From Myoxocephalus aenaeus (lineage: Eukaryota > Chordata > Actinopteri > Perciformes > Cottidae), in contig JBAMJR010000031.1 of the NCBI GenBank assembly GCA_038501785.1, positions 10,325,001 through 10,389,000 on the forward strand: a stretch of DNA of 64,000 nucleotides. Direction: 5' to 3'. Shown here in pieces: positions 1 through 18,022 of the stretch. Made by a program: the position numbers and the translations under genes. Within the stretch, counting starts at the first letter, position 1. Each line of letters begins with the position of its first letter. The notes beneath the pieces were generated by a model that made no database searches, was not told where the DNA came from, and saw only the letters and a program-made list of their open reading frames with translations.

Positions 1-520
1 AAAAGAAGGTTCCTGAGTTTATTTGCCATTGTACTGTTAGAACATCGTGGTGTCAGTGCTCGATTATTATCCCTTCTGAAGAGGAACGGGCGCGCACATG
101 TATCCAGATGACTGACGTCTGGTTAGAATTAACGAGACCGTTTCAGCACGGATCTGCCGTTGAGAAACAGAGTTAGCCTGATGTTAATCATCTCGCTAAT
201 TTAAGCTGGATAATAGGACATTTGCTCGACTTTGTTGAACCACATACGAGAAATAGGGCCCTGGGCTTGTCTTCCTCTGCAGTCATTGGGGGCTTGAACA
301 TGGACTCCAGGACACTTTGCAACTTCTACAGGTGCGCCATTAGGAGACTACCCTGACCGGCTGCATCATCAATTGATGATCACCGCTCTCAACCACAAGG
401 CTCTACAGAGGGTGCAAACTGCTCAGCACATCACGGAGCAGACACCCACGGAGGAACCTCTACATCCAAATGTCTCGACTGTCCACTTCAATGGCACCGA
501 CAACGTGTTATTTGACATTG

Positions 521-555
<35 letters not shown>

Positions 556-1137
556 GTGTATGATGTAACATGTAACTGCTTCTGCAACTAAGTAAAGTCC
601 TTCAGTGTGGGTGGTTATTAAATATAATTACCATTGTTGACCATTATTAAACATGATAATGCTCCTGTTGCTTCATCGCTGTAGTAATCCAAGGAAACAC
701 AAGTATGTCAACATTTTCCCCAGGACAAGACTGGGAGTTAGCAGTGTGTACCAGTAGTGCAGGGAGAATTGGCTTATCCAAACTGGGAGAAACGTAAAAA
801 ACATGCAAAAACGGATTAAAGGGTGTTGTTTATGTTACTGCCCAGGCAACAAGCATTTGCCAGCTATGAGCTACAATTCTGCTCCATTTTCTGCGAGAAT
901 TTCTTCATTATGCATATTAATGTTAAAATATGTGATTTGATATGAGCACCAAGACTGACGTGAAAAATGAAATAACACCTTGACACTACAGCAAAGAGCA
1001 CAATCTATTAGTAACATGTTCTCACAGGTCAAGACACAGAGGGATCACAGTAGAAAAACTATGTAAACCAGGTGCTACGGCAAATGTTGGCAATCCCCAA
1101 AGACGGTACATTTCTTTCCCCGAAATGCTGCACTCAC
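1..1137. other. hk2 intron 6 (partial)
   Basis: Sequence downstream of the exon 6 donor on the minus strand. No hexokinase exon or other coding exon could be read here on either strand. It contains a (CT)n microsatellite at about 523-552. Confidence 0.6.
523..552. repeat. (CT)n microsatellite
   Basis: Fifteen CT units in a row, in hk2 intron 6. Confidence 0.95.
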
Positions 1138-2966
1138 CCACAATGAGGCCAATTTCACAGTGATGATCATCGTAGCCACAGGTCATCATGGTTCCCACTG
1201 TGTCGTTGATCACCGCCAAAATGTCAACGTCAAAGTCCTGCAAAGAGATTGGATTTGATTTAATTGTATACATTAAAATCAACACAGCCGTAACGTTTTG
1301 GGGTGTGGCAATAGGCATAGAACTTTAGATTGACAGATATAATTTGCTGGACTGTGGGCAAATATAAAATAATATGCAATATATTCCCAGTCACGACTAC
1401 AACAATATTTTTGAAATAGTTGCAATTATCCTTGGCTGTTTCCTGAGTTTTACGTGGATTCTGCAGCACTAGTTAGAATCAGGCTTCTGACGACCCTTGA
1501 TAGCTGGAGGTGTCACCTCACCTCCTCGGTACCCACGTCACTTGCACAAGGCGCCTACAGAGGTGGCCAACAAGTCTAGACTTGGACTTGAGGTATCAAC
1601 TTCACACTGCTGTATTACATTTAACACGTGGCCAGTAAAGTTATGGACTACTGGAAGGAACACTTGTGAATCAATATTTGTGAGCTATGAACAATCCACA
1701 TTCTCTCAGGGCTCTCCTCAATTCAGGCACTGAAATAAAAAGGACAAATATCCACTTAATCTCTCCAGCCATCTACTGTATGCTGGAGGAGTTTGTCACA
1801 AGGCAGAACCTTTACTTTGTTCCCACAGTTGTTTACTCATCCCCCTGAAGCGGCTGTGCACACAAGCCACAACCAAGCTGTTGTCGAGTACTAATGTGTG
1901 TTCGGACAACTCATGCAAACATATATTTGCATCAATTCAAGCTATCTGAGCAAACTGGCACGGCATATCATCTCGGAGCTTTTCATAATATGCAAGTGAT
2001 TCACCTTTAAAATTCGCTCTCCATTCGACTCTAATAATAGTCCCCGAAGATGCTGGTTCTCCATATATGGGATTTAGGAACAAAAGTGAGTTCAGTGGAT
2101 CACTACTGAAACGCTTCCAACAAGTCGTGAGTCAGAAGTGACTGGTGGTGTGACTGCTGCTCGTCACGTTTCATTCAGCTAATCTCCCTCAATCTACAAT
2201 CAGAGAGCTATACTGAACAGCATCAGTATTGAACTATAATTTGGGGAGGAAAATACATTTCACATATTATGCATTTGCATTATCTCCATAGACTAAACTA
2301 AATTGATTTCTAGGTGTAAATTTGCACATTTATGTAAATAGTACATAATGCACCATGAAACTAGATTTTGTCCACTTACCCCTCGTTTTTTGATGGATTT
2401 CCTCAGAAGGCTGACCACATCCTTTCCTTCTACTCCGTTTGACTTAAAGCTTTTGGTCCAGCACAGCAAAACACTCTGCAAATAGGAAAATAAAGACAAA
2501 GACATACAGTAAAATAAAGATGATGTGCCCGCCTGTTTCATTTCAGCTAGGCTGACCTTCGAGGTGGACCAGCTATTCTCGTTTTAGGGACTCCTAATCC
2601 TCCGAAAAGCATTTATTGTTCAAAATTCTTATTATCGATAAACAGATCAATTATTATAATTATTAACATCCCTAATACGCACTAACATGTAAATCTGAGA
2701 AGGGCATTTTACTAAGCTTCAGAGCATAATAACCAGAAAGTATGAAAGATAAGATAAGAAAATAACTTCTAATCCCCTCACCTCATCCAACTTGGTCTGC
2801 TGGCAGGGAAACGAGAAGGTGAAACCCAGAGGAAGCTTTTTATCCTTTATGTTGAACTTCTCCATGAAATTAGCCAAGCAATCAGCAATGTGGTCAAATA
2901 ACTACAGGAGAGAGGAACAGTCAGTTTTCTTATTAACCAAGAGCTGGAAAATCTGTCTGTGTCTGT

Positions 2967-3017
<51 letters not shown>

Positions 3018-3590
3018 ATCTTGCAGAGGCAAAAAGATGATTACACAGTCCCATAGTTTTTTTGGGGTGAATACTCGGTTTAGGGTAAGGGTAAGGCTAG
3101 TTAAATTAAGATGAACACACTACATGCCATTCACACTTATTCTGATGGCAGGGGCTACCATGCAAGGTAGCACCGGCCATCAGAACTAACTAACATTTAC
3201 ACCCATTCATACACCGCAGGCACAGCCTACGGGAGCAATTTGTGTCTTGGTCAAGGACACATCGACATGCAAAATGAATATCTCCATTAATTTTCACTTT
3301 CTTGCAACCATATTTTTATTCTGTTTAATATTAATATAGTTAATATCTAGATTTGTTCCTTGCTAAATATAACTTTGTAGATGAACCTTAAAAATAATTA
3401 AGATAATTTATTATTAAATGATTTACTCTATAATTAAAAAATGTAAATCACTGGCTGTTACATAACATTCAGTGGTTTTATTTCAGGTAGATATTTGTAC
3501 TATGTTGATCCTTAGAGCTTCTTGGATGTTCAATACAAATTTCAACCCAGTGAAAAAAAAGCAATTGGTTAGAACAGTGATTGTCAACCA

Positions 3591-3636
<46 letters not shown>

Positions 3637-4747
3637 CACATACACACACAGTGTTGTATAAAGTACCCAAAAGCCGTACTTGAGTAAAAGTAAAGATACT
3701 TTACTGGAAAATTACTCCAGTAAAAGTAAAAGTCACCTATTAAAATACTACTTGAGTAAAAGTCTTAAAGTATCTGATATTTTCTGTACTTAAGTATCAA
3801 AAGTATTTTTCTGATATAAAATGTACTTAAGTATTGAAAGTAAAAGTACAAGTACATGCTTTTAATAAAAAAGCAATGGGTCAGAATTTTGAGAATTATG
3901 AAGTTTATTCTTTTAAGTGCTGTGGTCACCGTGACCAAGGACAAGGAGTTGTGTTGATAAAATAACCATATATATTATGTTCAACATAATATATTGTACC
4001 TAAGTATACTTTTGCATCTACTATGAACTTATCATCGTAATTCTCCAAAAAGCAATATGACACTATGAAGGAGTTGTAACAGTGTGGTTATAAGTATGCT
4101 CATTCTGCCCGGTAACGGTCCGTGGGTCCCTTGGTACCGGGCCCCTTGGTACCGGGTCCCTTGGTACCGGGCCGTGGGGCCCTTGATACCAGGCCCCTTG
4201 GTACTGGGCCGCACAGAAAGAATGAATGAAAAATGTAAGTTGTCTCCTGTCTCTCCGAGGTCGGACCCGGTCCGTGACAGTTTGGTCTTCACGTTACCGG
4301 CCCGTGACGCATAAAGGTTTGGGAGCGCTGGACGAGAGAATATTGTGATTCGCAAAACCTGCTTGGTGGAGTCTGTGTTCCACCACAGTCCCCGATGTGT
4401 TTTTCTTTCTTTCTAGAGATAGATTTGATTTTGTAGCGAGTAACGAAGGTTTCAGGGGAAATGTATCGGAGTAAAAGTATCAGTTTTCTTTGCAAAATGT
4501 AGTGAAGTAAAAGTAAAAGTAAACAGAAATATAAATAGTAAAGTAGAGTACAGATATCCCAAAAAACTACTTAAGTACAGTAACGAAGTATTTCTACTTC
4601 GTTACTATACACCACTGTATATATATGACCTCAACCCGTCGGCGTATCTTTTTAAATAAGATGAGTCTGGACAAACCGACCACAGATTTGATGCTTAAAC
4701 AAATAACTTCTCGCCTGAAAACATCCTAAAATTACATTTTATATCTC

Positions 4748-4786
<39 letters not shown>

Positions 4787-7700
4787 CACACACATACATA
4801 CATACATACAATGATATGTGTATGTCTGTGAAACCAGTGCAAAAAAAAGCAGGGTTGTCTAACAAAGTGATAACACATTTGTTTTTGTCTGATGGAGCAA
4901 TCTGGTTTAATTGAAAGTGATTGCAATGTTCTTTATTCTATTATTTATAAAAGCACAGATGGAGTCACTAGTACTGTGAAGTATTACTTTGTAGTACTGT
5001 GAGGTACCACGATGTAGTATGTCCGTCTGTCTGTCAGTCGCTCCCCCCCTAAAGCTGTAAACCTAGGGGAAACACTGGATACTCTTCCATGCCAGTAGGT
5101 AGCGCACTAATTACCTTCCACATATGCTGTATTATGCTACAATGTGACATTCTGTAACTTTTTGGGTTGTTGGTGTGCCGCGGGATTTTTTTATTGTCGA
5201 AAATGTGCCGCGGCTCAAAAAAGGTTGAAAAACACTGGGTTAGAATACATACAATTCTAAAAATTCATCATGTCAAAAGGGATTTGGAGTGGAGCTATAT
5301 AGGAGTTTTGCAATGTTCCATGACTTAATAAACGTTTTCACATGAATCTTTACAAGACAGTCCATGACATGTACTGTACACCACATTGTTTGCAGTATAG
5401 CGGAGCTGTGTGTTATTACCTCTGACCCGCTGCCTCTCATGAGGTGTTCAGGAATGGCATAAATCTGGTTTTCCATCTCCACCTCTTGCTTGCCATTGGC
5501 CATAACTTTGACCAGGAGCACCCGGAAGTTGGATCCGCCAAGATCGAGTGCCAGGAATTCACCTTGCTCTTTGAAGAAAACACAAAACGTAAAACATAGT
5601 CACACACAACATCATGTGTCCCACATCTCTCACACACACACATGGAATTCAAGTTTTTTTACTTACATTCCATCTATCACCTGTGTTACCATTCTGTGTA
5701 CTTCGTTTTTGGGGGAAAAGGGCCATCTCATGGTTACAGTTAAATATAGACACTATTTCTTCCAGGGTAATATTATGACTAGATATAAAAGCATAGGTTT
5801 GCAGAGGAAGCAAGGATGATATTGACCCTTTGCCTGATACTGAGGTACAACAGCTTGTCTGATTTGTTTAACTTTAAGAAGTGAATAATAATAATAATGG
5901 CAGTGAGGAGTTCAGGGGCTATTGATACTACCGCAGTCTAATATGAATGGCTCTAACATGTGTTCAATGGACCATTTTATACATTTTCTGCATAAAAAGC
6001 GTTATTACCTGTTCCATCAGGAGTGGAGCGCACAAACGTGGGCAGCATCTTGACAGCAGCTGTGGGGTTGGTGTCTCTGCCCAGGCCTTTGTCCATCTCT
6101 CGTCGAAATCTTATTGACAAATCCATTAAAGTCTCATCTGACAGCTGAAAATGATGCAGGTATTTGTCCACCTATGCCATTGTAGAGAGGAGAAACCGTT
6201 ACTTAAAAATGGACAGTTCTGCATTGAGAAAACCTCAAAACCTCTTTAGATGGGTTCCTTTATTTTGATACCAAGTTGTGTATACTGTCTGTAAAGAAAG
6301 CAAGCGTATCAAAGACATGGTGCACCTGAAATAGATCCATTTTCGTTAGCCCAAAAGCAGTTCTGTTTGTGAATATTGAATATTGTTAATTAACTGCTGG
6401 CAGAGCTGTATTTAAAGGCCCAGATAACATCCCTGGTTGTGTACTAGTAACATGAGCCAACCAGCTAACTGATGTTATCACTGACATTTTGAACAAATCA
6501 CTGTCAGAGGAGACTGTTCCAACCTGCTGCAAGACAGCCACCATCAGCCCTGTCCCCAAAACGACTGCCGTGTCCAGTCAAATGTGAGTAATTGACTACC
6601 GCCTTGTGGCACTCCCCCCGTTCTGATGAAGAGCTTTGAGAAACTGGTTCTCCAGCACATCAACAACAACATCCCAGTCAGTCTCACCAGTTTGCCTACA
6701 GAGCCAACAAGATCCACAGAAGATGGCATCTCCACTGATAAGCAAACTTAGCACTGTGGGCTTGAGTATCTCAACTGGATATTAGACTCACAGGTAGTTC
6801 AGATTGGCAGCCGCACTTCCTCCACTTCAGCCCCCCAGGGCTGTGTACTCAGACCCCTCTTGCTCACGCTGTACACCCACGACATGAAGAAAACTCTGTT
6901 CGGACCATTATCTGCTATTACAAACTTCATATTGAAAGGAAATAAGCAATCTTGCAGAGTGGTGTTCAGAGAACAACCTACTGCTCAGGATCAGTAAAAC
7001 CAAGGAGCCGTTTCTTGCTTTTAGAAAAAAAAAGCAAAAGCACTCAACCCTGTCTACATCAGTTTTAAGTTCCTCAGATTCAGCGTCACAAACAACCTAA
7101 CATGGTCATCACACATCTCCCCTTTGGGGTGAAAAAGGTGAATAAAAGGCTATATTTCTTAAGGGAACTTAAGAAAACAGAAATCCCATGCCAAGTTCTT
7201 GTTAACAAAGCTCTGTTCTGTACCTTTTACAATTGCTTGTTGAATAGTTATGGCTCATTAGCACAAGTACAAATAACCCTTCTGGTGTCAATGTTCGTGA
7301 TAAAGTGGATGAGAAACGTGTGATAGGAAGTGAAATCTAATGTGTGAGAGTCATAATTGTACCTGTAATGATGCCTCTCACATACATTTCTACAATCTGG
7401 CTGCAATTCACAACGTCAACACCTTTGTTGACAATGTCCCATCTCCATGTTGTGTGTATAGTTTCTGTTCAGGGGCGCACATTCTGGAGTCAGGTTTTAT
7501 TTTTATACATCACAACTTTTGCATGTGAAGTGGCATACACTCTTTCAGGCCTATCAGCTTGTTTACTGGGTCACCTTGCCCCCATGGTCTGCACATGTAT
7601 CTGGACAAAACATTGAACAAATACCGTGTTCAGTAAGAACACAAGGATTGGCTGGCTCACCTCACAGGCACACCTTGTCAGTACTGCAATGTGAAACCGG

Positions 7701-8771
7701 AGATGACGGGGATAGCAGAGTTTAGCCACAAATAGCTTAACAAAAAGGGAGAAGGCCTTTGCTAAATAAGGCCATGAAAAACAGATTTTCCCATCTAATG
7801 TTATGACATAAAAAAAAAAAGGCCCAGTCTGCTGACTGGCACGTTTTGTTTGACAGCAAGTAAACTAGGGGTAAAGAGTGAGTGGAATACAACTTAATAT
7901 GTGCCTGGCTTCAACCAAAGGAACAAGGGCAAATGCTATGTTATGTTTAAGGGACACTTTATTGTTTACTTTTGTACAAACAAGAGCAGAGGCCCAATAG
8001 GAGTGGTGACAGCTAAAACTATCCCCAAATCAATTCACAACACAGGCAGCAAACAGCAAGACAAATAGGTAAACAAGTTCAATTCAACTATTTTAAGAGC
8101 CAGTTTTTATAAAGAGTCAGTAAGGAAGGCCCATGTGTAGCGTTACTGAGCAATGCTACGCTTTCTATCACTGACTGCACATGACTGCCATCAAGAATTA
8201 CACTGAATAAGAAATAAAACAATAGGAAATGATAACCAGTATATGTAGTGCATTATAAAATGAATTAAGCTGTTTAGAAGTTGTTTCATAATCAAAAAGG
8301 TGTGTATGTTAATAATAGCTTCATATTATCCAAGTAGACAAACAGCTATATTTAATTCAGACATTCATGCCTTTCCTACTCTGACATGTCTTCCAAGGCC
8401 TTACCAACATTTGCATAGATAGCGTAATATAGCTAGAAAGATATACAGCAGATAAACATATTACACATGTGTGCATTAAAACACAATCGCAATGAATGTA
8501 TTCAGGTCTCAGGATGCAATAACATACGTGCAATATGTATGTACAGTAGCCTACTACCTCTTAACTGTGTCAGGGAGACTTCCCTGCGTTCATAACGTTG
8601 GCATTACTTTAACGTTACATACTGTAACAAGGACTCGGACTACCTGCTGGACCCGAGTTCAAGACTAAACATCCCAGAACAAACCCAGTGTTTTACACCA
8701 GTACTCACTCTCTGCGCTTGGTCATCGTGGTGTTCGCTATAGAAATTAGCCAAAAGACTCGAGGCTAACAT
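1138..8771 (-). CDS. hk2: Hexokinase (hexokinase-2-like), amino-terminal half, partial at left edge
   Basis: Hexokinase phosphorylates glucose to glucose-6-phosphate at the start of glycolysis; HK1 and HK2 dock on the outer mitochondrial membrane through a hydrophobic amino-terminal helix. Six coding exons read on the minus strand: 8771-8709, 6171-6009, 5568-5420, 2901-2782, 2475-2380 and 1237-1138, all with GT-AG borders and compatible phases (230 codons plus one base). Exon lengths 63, 163, 149, 120, 96 and 100 bp agree with the exon pattern I recall for vertebrate hexokinases. Residues 1-21 start MLASSLLANFYSEHHDDQ, a membrane-helix start like HK2. Later motifs are LDLGGSNFRVLLVKV (phosphate binding), LPLGFTFSFPC (sugar binding), WTKSFKSNGVEG and NDTVGTMMTCGYDD. 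The ENQIYAIPEHLMRGSGSE stretch favours HK2 over HK1 or HKDC1; the paralogue call is inference. The gene continues beyond position 1. Confidence 0.9.
2970..3014. repeat. (GT)n microsatellite
   Basis: About 22 GT units in hk2 intron 3, between exons 3 and 4. The poly-Val/Cys and Thr/His reading frames over it are artefacts. Confidence 0.95.
3110..3270. repeat. Interspersed teleost repeat fragment
   Basis: The block with 'ctgatggcaggggctacc', 'cattcatacaccg' and 'tcaaggacacatcgacatg' resembles a repeat I recall as common in many fish genomes. Family not assigned. It lies in hk2 intron 3. Confidence 0.45.
3593..3631. repeat. (TA)n microsatellite
   Basis: About 19 TA units, directly left of the hAT-like element at 3649; that element appears to have inserted into this TA tract. 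Confidence 0.95.
3649..4617. mobile_element. Non-autonomous hAT-like element (MITE)
   Basis: The left end begins CAGTGTTGTATA and the right end, reverse-complemented, begins CAGTGGTGTATA. Both subterminal regions are dense in short AGTA/GTAAAAGT motifs, as in Tol2-like fish hAT elements. The outer flanks (tacacaca and tatatata) are compatible with a decayed 8-bp duplication in a TA tract but are not identical. There is no transposase; the interior holds a GC-rich tandem repeat at about 4111-4211. It sits in hk2 intron 3. Confidence 0.7.
4111..4211. repeat. 15-bp GC-rich tandem repeat
   Basis: Five to six imperfect copies of cccttggtaccgggt, inside the hAT-like element. Each unit carries the palindrome GGTACC. 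Confidence 0.85.
4749..4810. repeat. (TA)n followed by (CATA)n microsatellite
   Basis: TA run followed by CACATACA/CATA units, in hk2 intron 3. Confidence 0.9.
5012..5243. mobile_element. Fragments of hAT-Charlie-like elements
   Basis: One piece ends in 'taggggaaacactg' near 5078. A second (about 5160-5243) carries 'gtgtgccgcgggatttttt' and ends 'aaaggttgaaaaacactg'. Both look like terminal sequences of hAT elements whose ends read CAGTGTTT. No coding content. Family names not assigned. Confidence 0.5.
6410..7300 (+). pseudogene. Degenerate LINE reverse transcriptase fragment
   Basis: Broken frames on the plus strand carry reverse-transcriptase signatures: DNIPGCVLV near 6420, TCCKTATISPVPK near 6525, MKSFEKLVLQHINNNIP near 6630, YLNWILDSQVVQIGSRTSS near 6765 and SAPQGCVLRPLLLTLYTHD near 6825. 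NLTWSSHI and VKKVNKRLYFLRELKK follow downstream. Several stops and frameshifts interrupt it, so it is dead. It resembles the C-terminal RT half of fish non-LTR elements; clade not assigned. It lies in hk2 intron 1. Confidence 0.8.
7301..8708. other. hk2 intron 1, 5' part
   Basis: Intron sequence between the LINE fossil and exon 1. I see no exon, RNA gene or recognisable repeat apart from short A-rich runs. Confidence 0.5.
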
Positions 8772-8998
8772 CCTACAGAGCTGTGTGGCGACTTTAAGTC
8801 CTGCTTTCTCCGCCTGCTTTTAGACTTGAACAAAGTTGACCTCCAAAAACAGCTACTTTAAAAAATAAATGCAGAAAACAACTATTATTACACCCGCCGG
8901 TCGGTTTCTCGTCTAAACTCGGTAATTCAAACTTTAAAGTCAGTTTAAAAACGCAGCCGTAGGAACCGTCCAGCTTCCTGAAGTTACGAGTAGCTTGA

Positions 8999-9030
8999 TG
9001 ACGTCATCGTTTTGCGATGACGCTGATTGG
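8999..9030 (-). promoter_or_regulatory. hk2: hk2 promoter elements: CRE and CCAAT box
   Basis: A perfect CRE palindrome TGACGTCA lies at 8999-9006, a second half site TGACG at 9018-9022, and ATTGG (CCAAT on the hk2 strand) at 9026-9030. They are about 230-260 bp upstream of the hk2 start codon. Mammalian HK2 promoters are known to use a CRE and an NF-Y/CCAAT site, so this fits that arrangement. Occupancy is inferred. Confidence 0.7.
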
Positions 9031-9328
9031 CTGCAGAGAAGGCCCGACGCGATCTCCTTTCTTCCTGTTAAAATATTGTCCATGGGCGTAAAGGGGGGTG
9101 GACAAAGTAATACAGCCTTAAAATAAGAGCCTTGCAACCTCTGGGAAGCCTTTAATATTGTTCGTTTTTTATTAATAAATAGTCAATGAAGGTTTATTTG
9201 TTTTAACTTACAGGCATTCAGTACTGTATTTAAGCACAATTTTAAGGCATTGAATTTAAATTGTTCCAATTTTATGCTGGGTTAAGAAATATGGTGCATT
9301 CAGCTGGAGGCTTAACAACCCAACATAC

Positions 9329-9430
<102 letters not shown>

Positions 9431-10627
9431 AACACATTTACATACAAATGTACAACCTTGTACACCTCGGCTCCTGCTGTTTACTTTGTTGAATACATCA
9501 GCAAAGACGGAAAAGAAAGGAAGGCAGAGTGACACAAAGGAGCAATGTCCTTGACTTGGTGAATGAGTGATTGGAAACATTTTTGTACAAAAACTAGCAT
9601 GGCAACCACAGGAAACACTTCTGAGGTATTGAAGGGTCGGTGCATGGTCCATGTTGAACATGAGTCTTTGCACATTATAAGTAAAAAAAATGCAATACCT
9701 TGTTGAGGTTGTTTTTTCTGATTGTAATCCAAGATGATTTGGGGGTTTTGTGGTGTGTACAGCATTATCCTTATGAAGGGTGCTAATCAGCAGCACTTGT
9801 TTATGGGACAATAGGACACGAGTGTGTGTCGGGATTAAACCATGGTAGCTGTGAAACAATAAGCAAGGAATAACAAGCACAAGACAACAGTTCTCTGAAC
9901 AACAATACAAAATTGAATACTTAACCCAATTCATAAAGATGTAGCAGTTAAAGGGTCAGATTAAAGATCTAACATGATTTCCAAATAAAGGGGAGGTAAA
10001 AACACCTTCCATCAAATCTATTTTTCTGAGATAGCAAATACAATTACTTCTCAAATGCCTCCAATAGAATAATTTGTCTAGAAATGCAAGGCCCTGCATG
10101 GCTTCTACATCGACCTTAAAGTGTTATTAAACTTTAACTTTTCATGTTAAATTAGTACAGTTCTTCTAATTTCTACTCTTGTTTTACTAGCTTTTATTAC
10201 CTTCATTTTTTTTCTCAGTTTTCCTTATTTGCTTTCATCCCACTCTCCAGTCCACTGTTCCTCCAATTTTTTACAACTCATTTCAAAGTGCACGATTCCC
10301 AAAACTAGACACTGCCCAATTAGAACATAAGAAGCACGTCGAGGCCTCCATGTAATTACTTAATTTTACATATTGCCTTTTTTGTTTGTTTGTTGTAGAA
10401 GTGGAGTAGCCTCCGTAGCACACCATGGCTGAACGGTGTATACTCGTTAAATGCATCCTCAAGTTGCCGCGTGGGACTCGCTAATTAAAGACGGAGCACA
10501 GGTGTGTGATCACGGCAGCTCGCGCTTCTCCCGTCTTGGCGCTGTTTCACGAGAACGTGATTTACTGTCGGGAAAAAAATGAACAGAAGCAACAGGTTGT
10601 CAAGTCTCACATATGTAATTGGTTAAA

Positions 10628-16356
<5,729 letters not shown>

Positions 16357-16371
<15 letters not shown>

Positions 16372-17560
16372 AACGCATGGCTTGGAGCAATATTGGAAAT
16401 CTGCCAGGTTAGATATTCATGTTTTAAACCTATCAAAGCATTTAAAATCCAGATGGCTGAAATCATACCAAAAGTTGGTAAAAATACTATTATTATTATT
16501 AATTATGGTAGTAGTAATGGTACGATTGGACTACATTTGTCTAGTACTATACAAATGTTGCCCCAATGTGGTTTGACAGATGATTGTCAATTTTCATGAA
16601 ATTGTTACAAAACAAGAAATATTTTTTCATGCCATATTAGGAAAAACACATGTAAATAATAAAATGAATGACCCATTTGGCTGCATCAGTTTCAGGGTCC
16701 TGAATGCTGTCACACTGTCACGTCCGCATGAGCCATCGTTGATGAAAGTTAAACTTACTTCTGTGAAAAAGTGTTGTTGCTTGATATTGTGTCCTTTTCA
16801 GAGAGCTACTGAAGTCAGTTTTGCAACCAGAATATGTTAGTTTGTTAACTGACCTATTTATAACTAAACTGTATTTTCAGTGTTGAGTATAACATCCTGG
16901 TGTCTTCCTGCTGCCACCCTGCGCTCACAGGCCCAGCACACTGGCACATGGGTTGAGTTATGTTGGCTGATTGTTCCTCTGCTTGTATTAAAATGAAGTG
17001 CAACTGGTAATTTGCTACTCGCCAAACCTTGCACAAAGTAATTATCCCTCTTTGAATTTGTCATGCTCTACTTTTTTTCTCTGTGCTCCAGTGTTAAAAA
17101 AATATGAAAATATTTCCCAGTAATTTGAAAAGCATTGTTACAGTGCCATCTTCTGGTTGGATGGTTCAATCTGTTGCACCCAACTTCACTCTAAAGTGTG
17201 ATCAGCAGAGTGCTGAGTTCCTTGTGTAACCAGAATGTATACAGGTTGTCAGGGTTCAAATAAAGACACCTGCATCACTGCAGTATGGTGGGGGAGGGAG
17301 GCCATAACCATTCAGGTATCATTTACTGTCAACAAGTTGCTGAATGTGTGTTCAAGGAACTGTGCTATATTAGATCAGTTAATTTATTTTTGTATTGTTA
17401 TGGGCCTGTTGAAAAAAGTAATTTTCCCTGAAGAATATGCAAATGTATTTGTCTTATTTAATTTAACTTCTAAAATTTACATTTTGTTTGAGTAAATATG
17501 AATGTTTTTATTTTTGTTTTACAAACTGCATCATTGGCGGCCCCTTAAATAAAACAAGCA
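16357..17560 (+). other. figla: figla last exon and 3' flank
   Basis: After the stop at 16371 there is no further coding exon I can support. Candidate polyadenylation signals AATAAA lie at 17259-17264 and 17548-17553, so a long 3' UTR is possible. Confidence 0.45.
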
Positions 17561-18022
17561 AGACTGCCTCTGTTTTATTTATTTTTTATTGCAGTCTGAA
17601 AGGGTTTGTTTTTATTAAATCAAATAGATGCCTTCTCATTTAACATCAAAGAATACCTAATACTGCTATACATATTAAGTGAATATTTTCAGCTTTCATG
17701 AATTGTCCTCTAAAGGAAGACATGTACCAAGCGGACAGACATTTTTTGCTACGTATCCTATAATGTTAATTTATATCAAAAAGCCTGAGTTGTAATGAGC
17801 CATTGTAGCTGGTGTTTTTTTAATTTATTAAATGCATCATGTAATTTAGGACGTGTCCAGAGTAGCATTTATTTTAATTTACAAGAAGAAGCAGTACGAT
17901 TGCTTTAAGTAAAAGTAGCAATACCACAGGCCTGCTTTCAAATGTTTACCCAAGTAAGAAGGTCATAAGCATGTTCAGAAAAATGTACCTAAAGTATCAA
18001 AACGAGGAGCCTACTCATTATA

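Noticed and set aside
1022..1237. hk2 looks truncated after GLIVG
   Set aside because: The 100-bp exon ends at a proper donor at a border I recall as conserved in hexokinase genes; the remaining exons should lie beyond the window.
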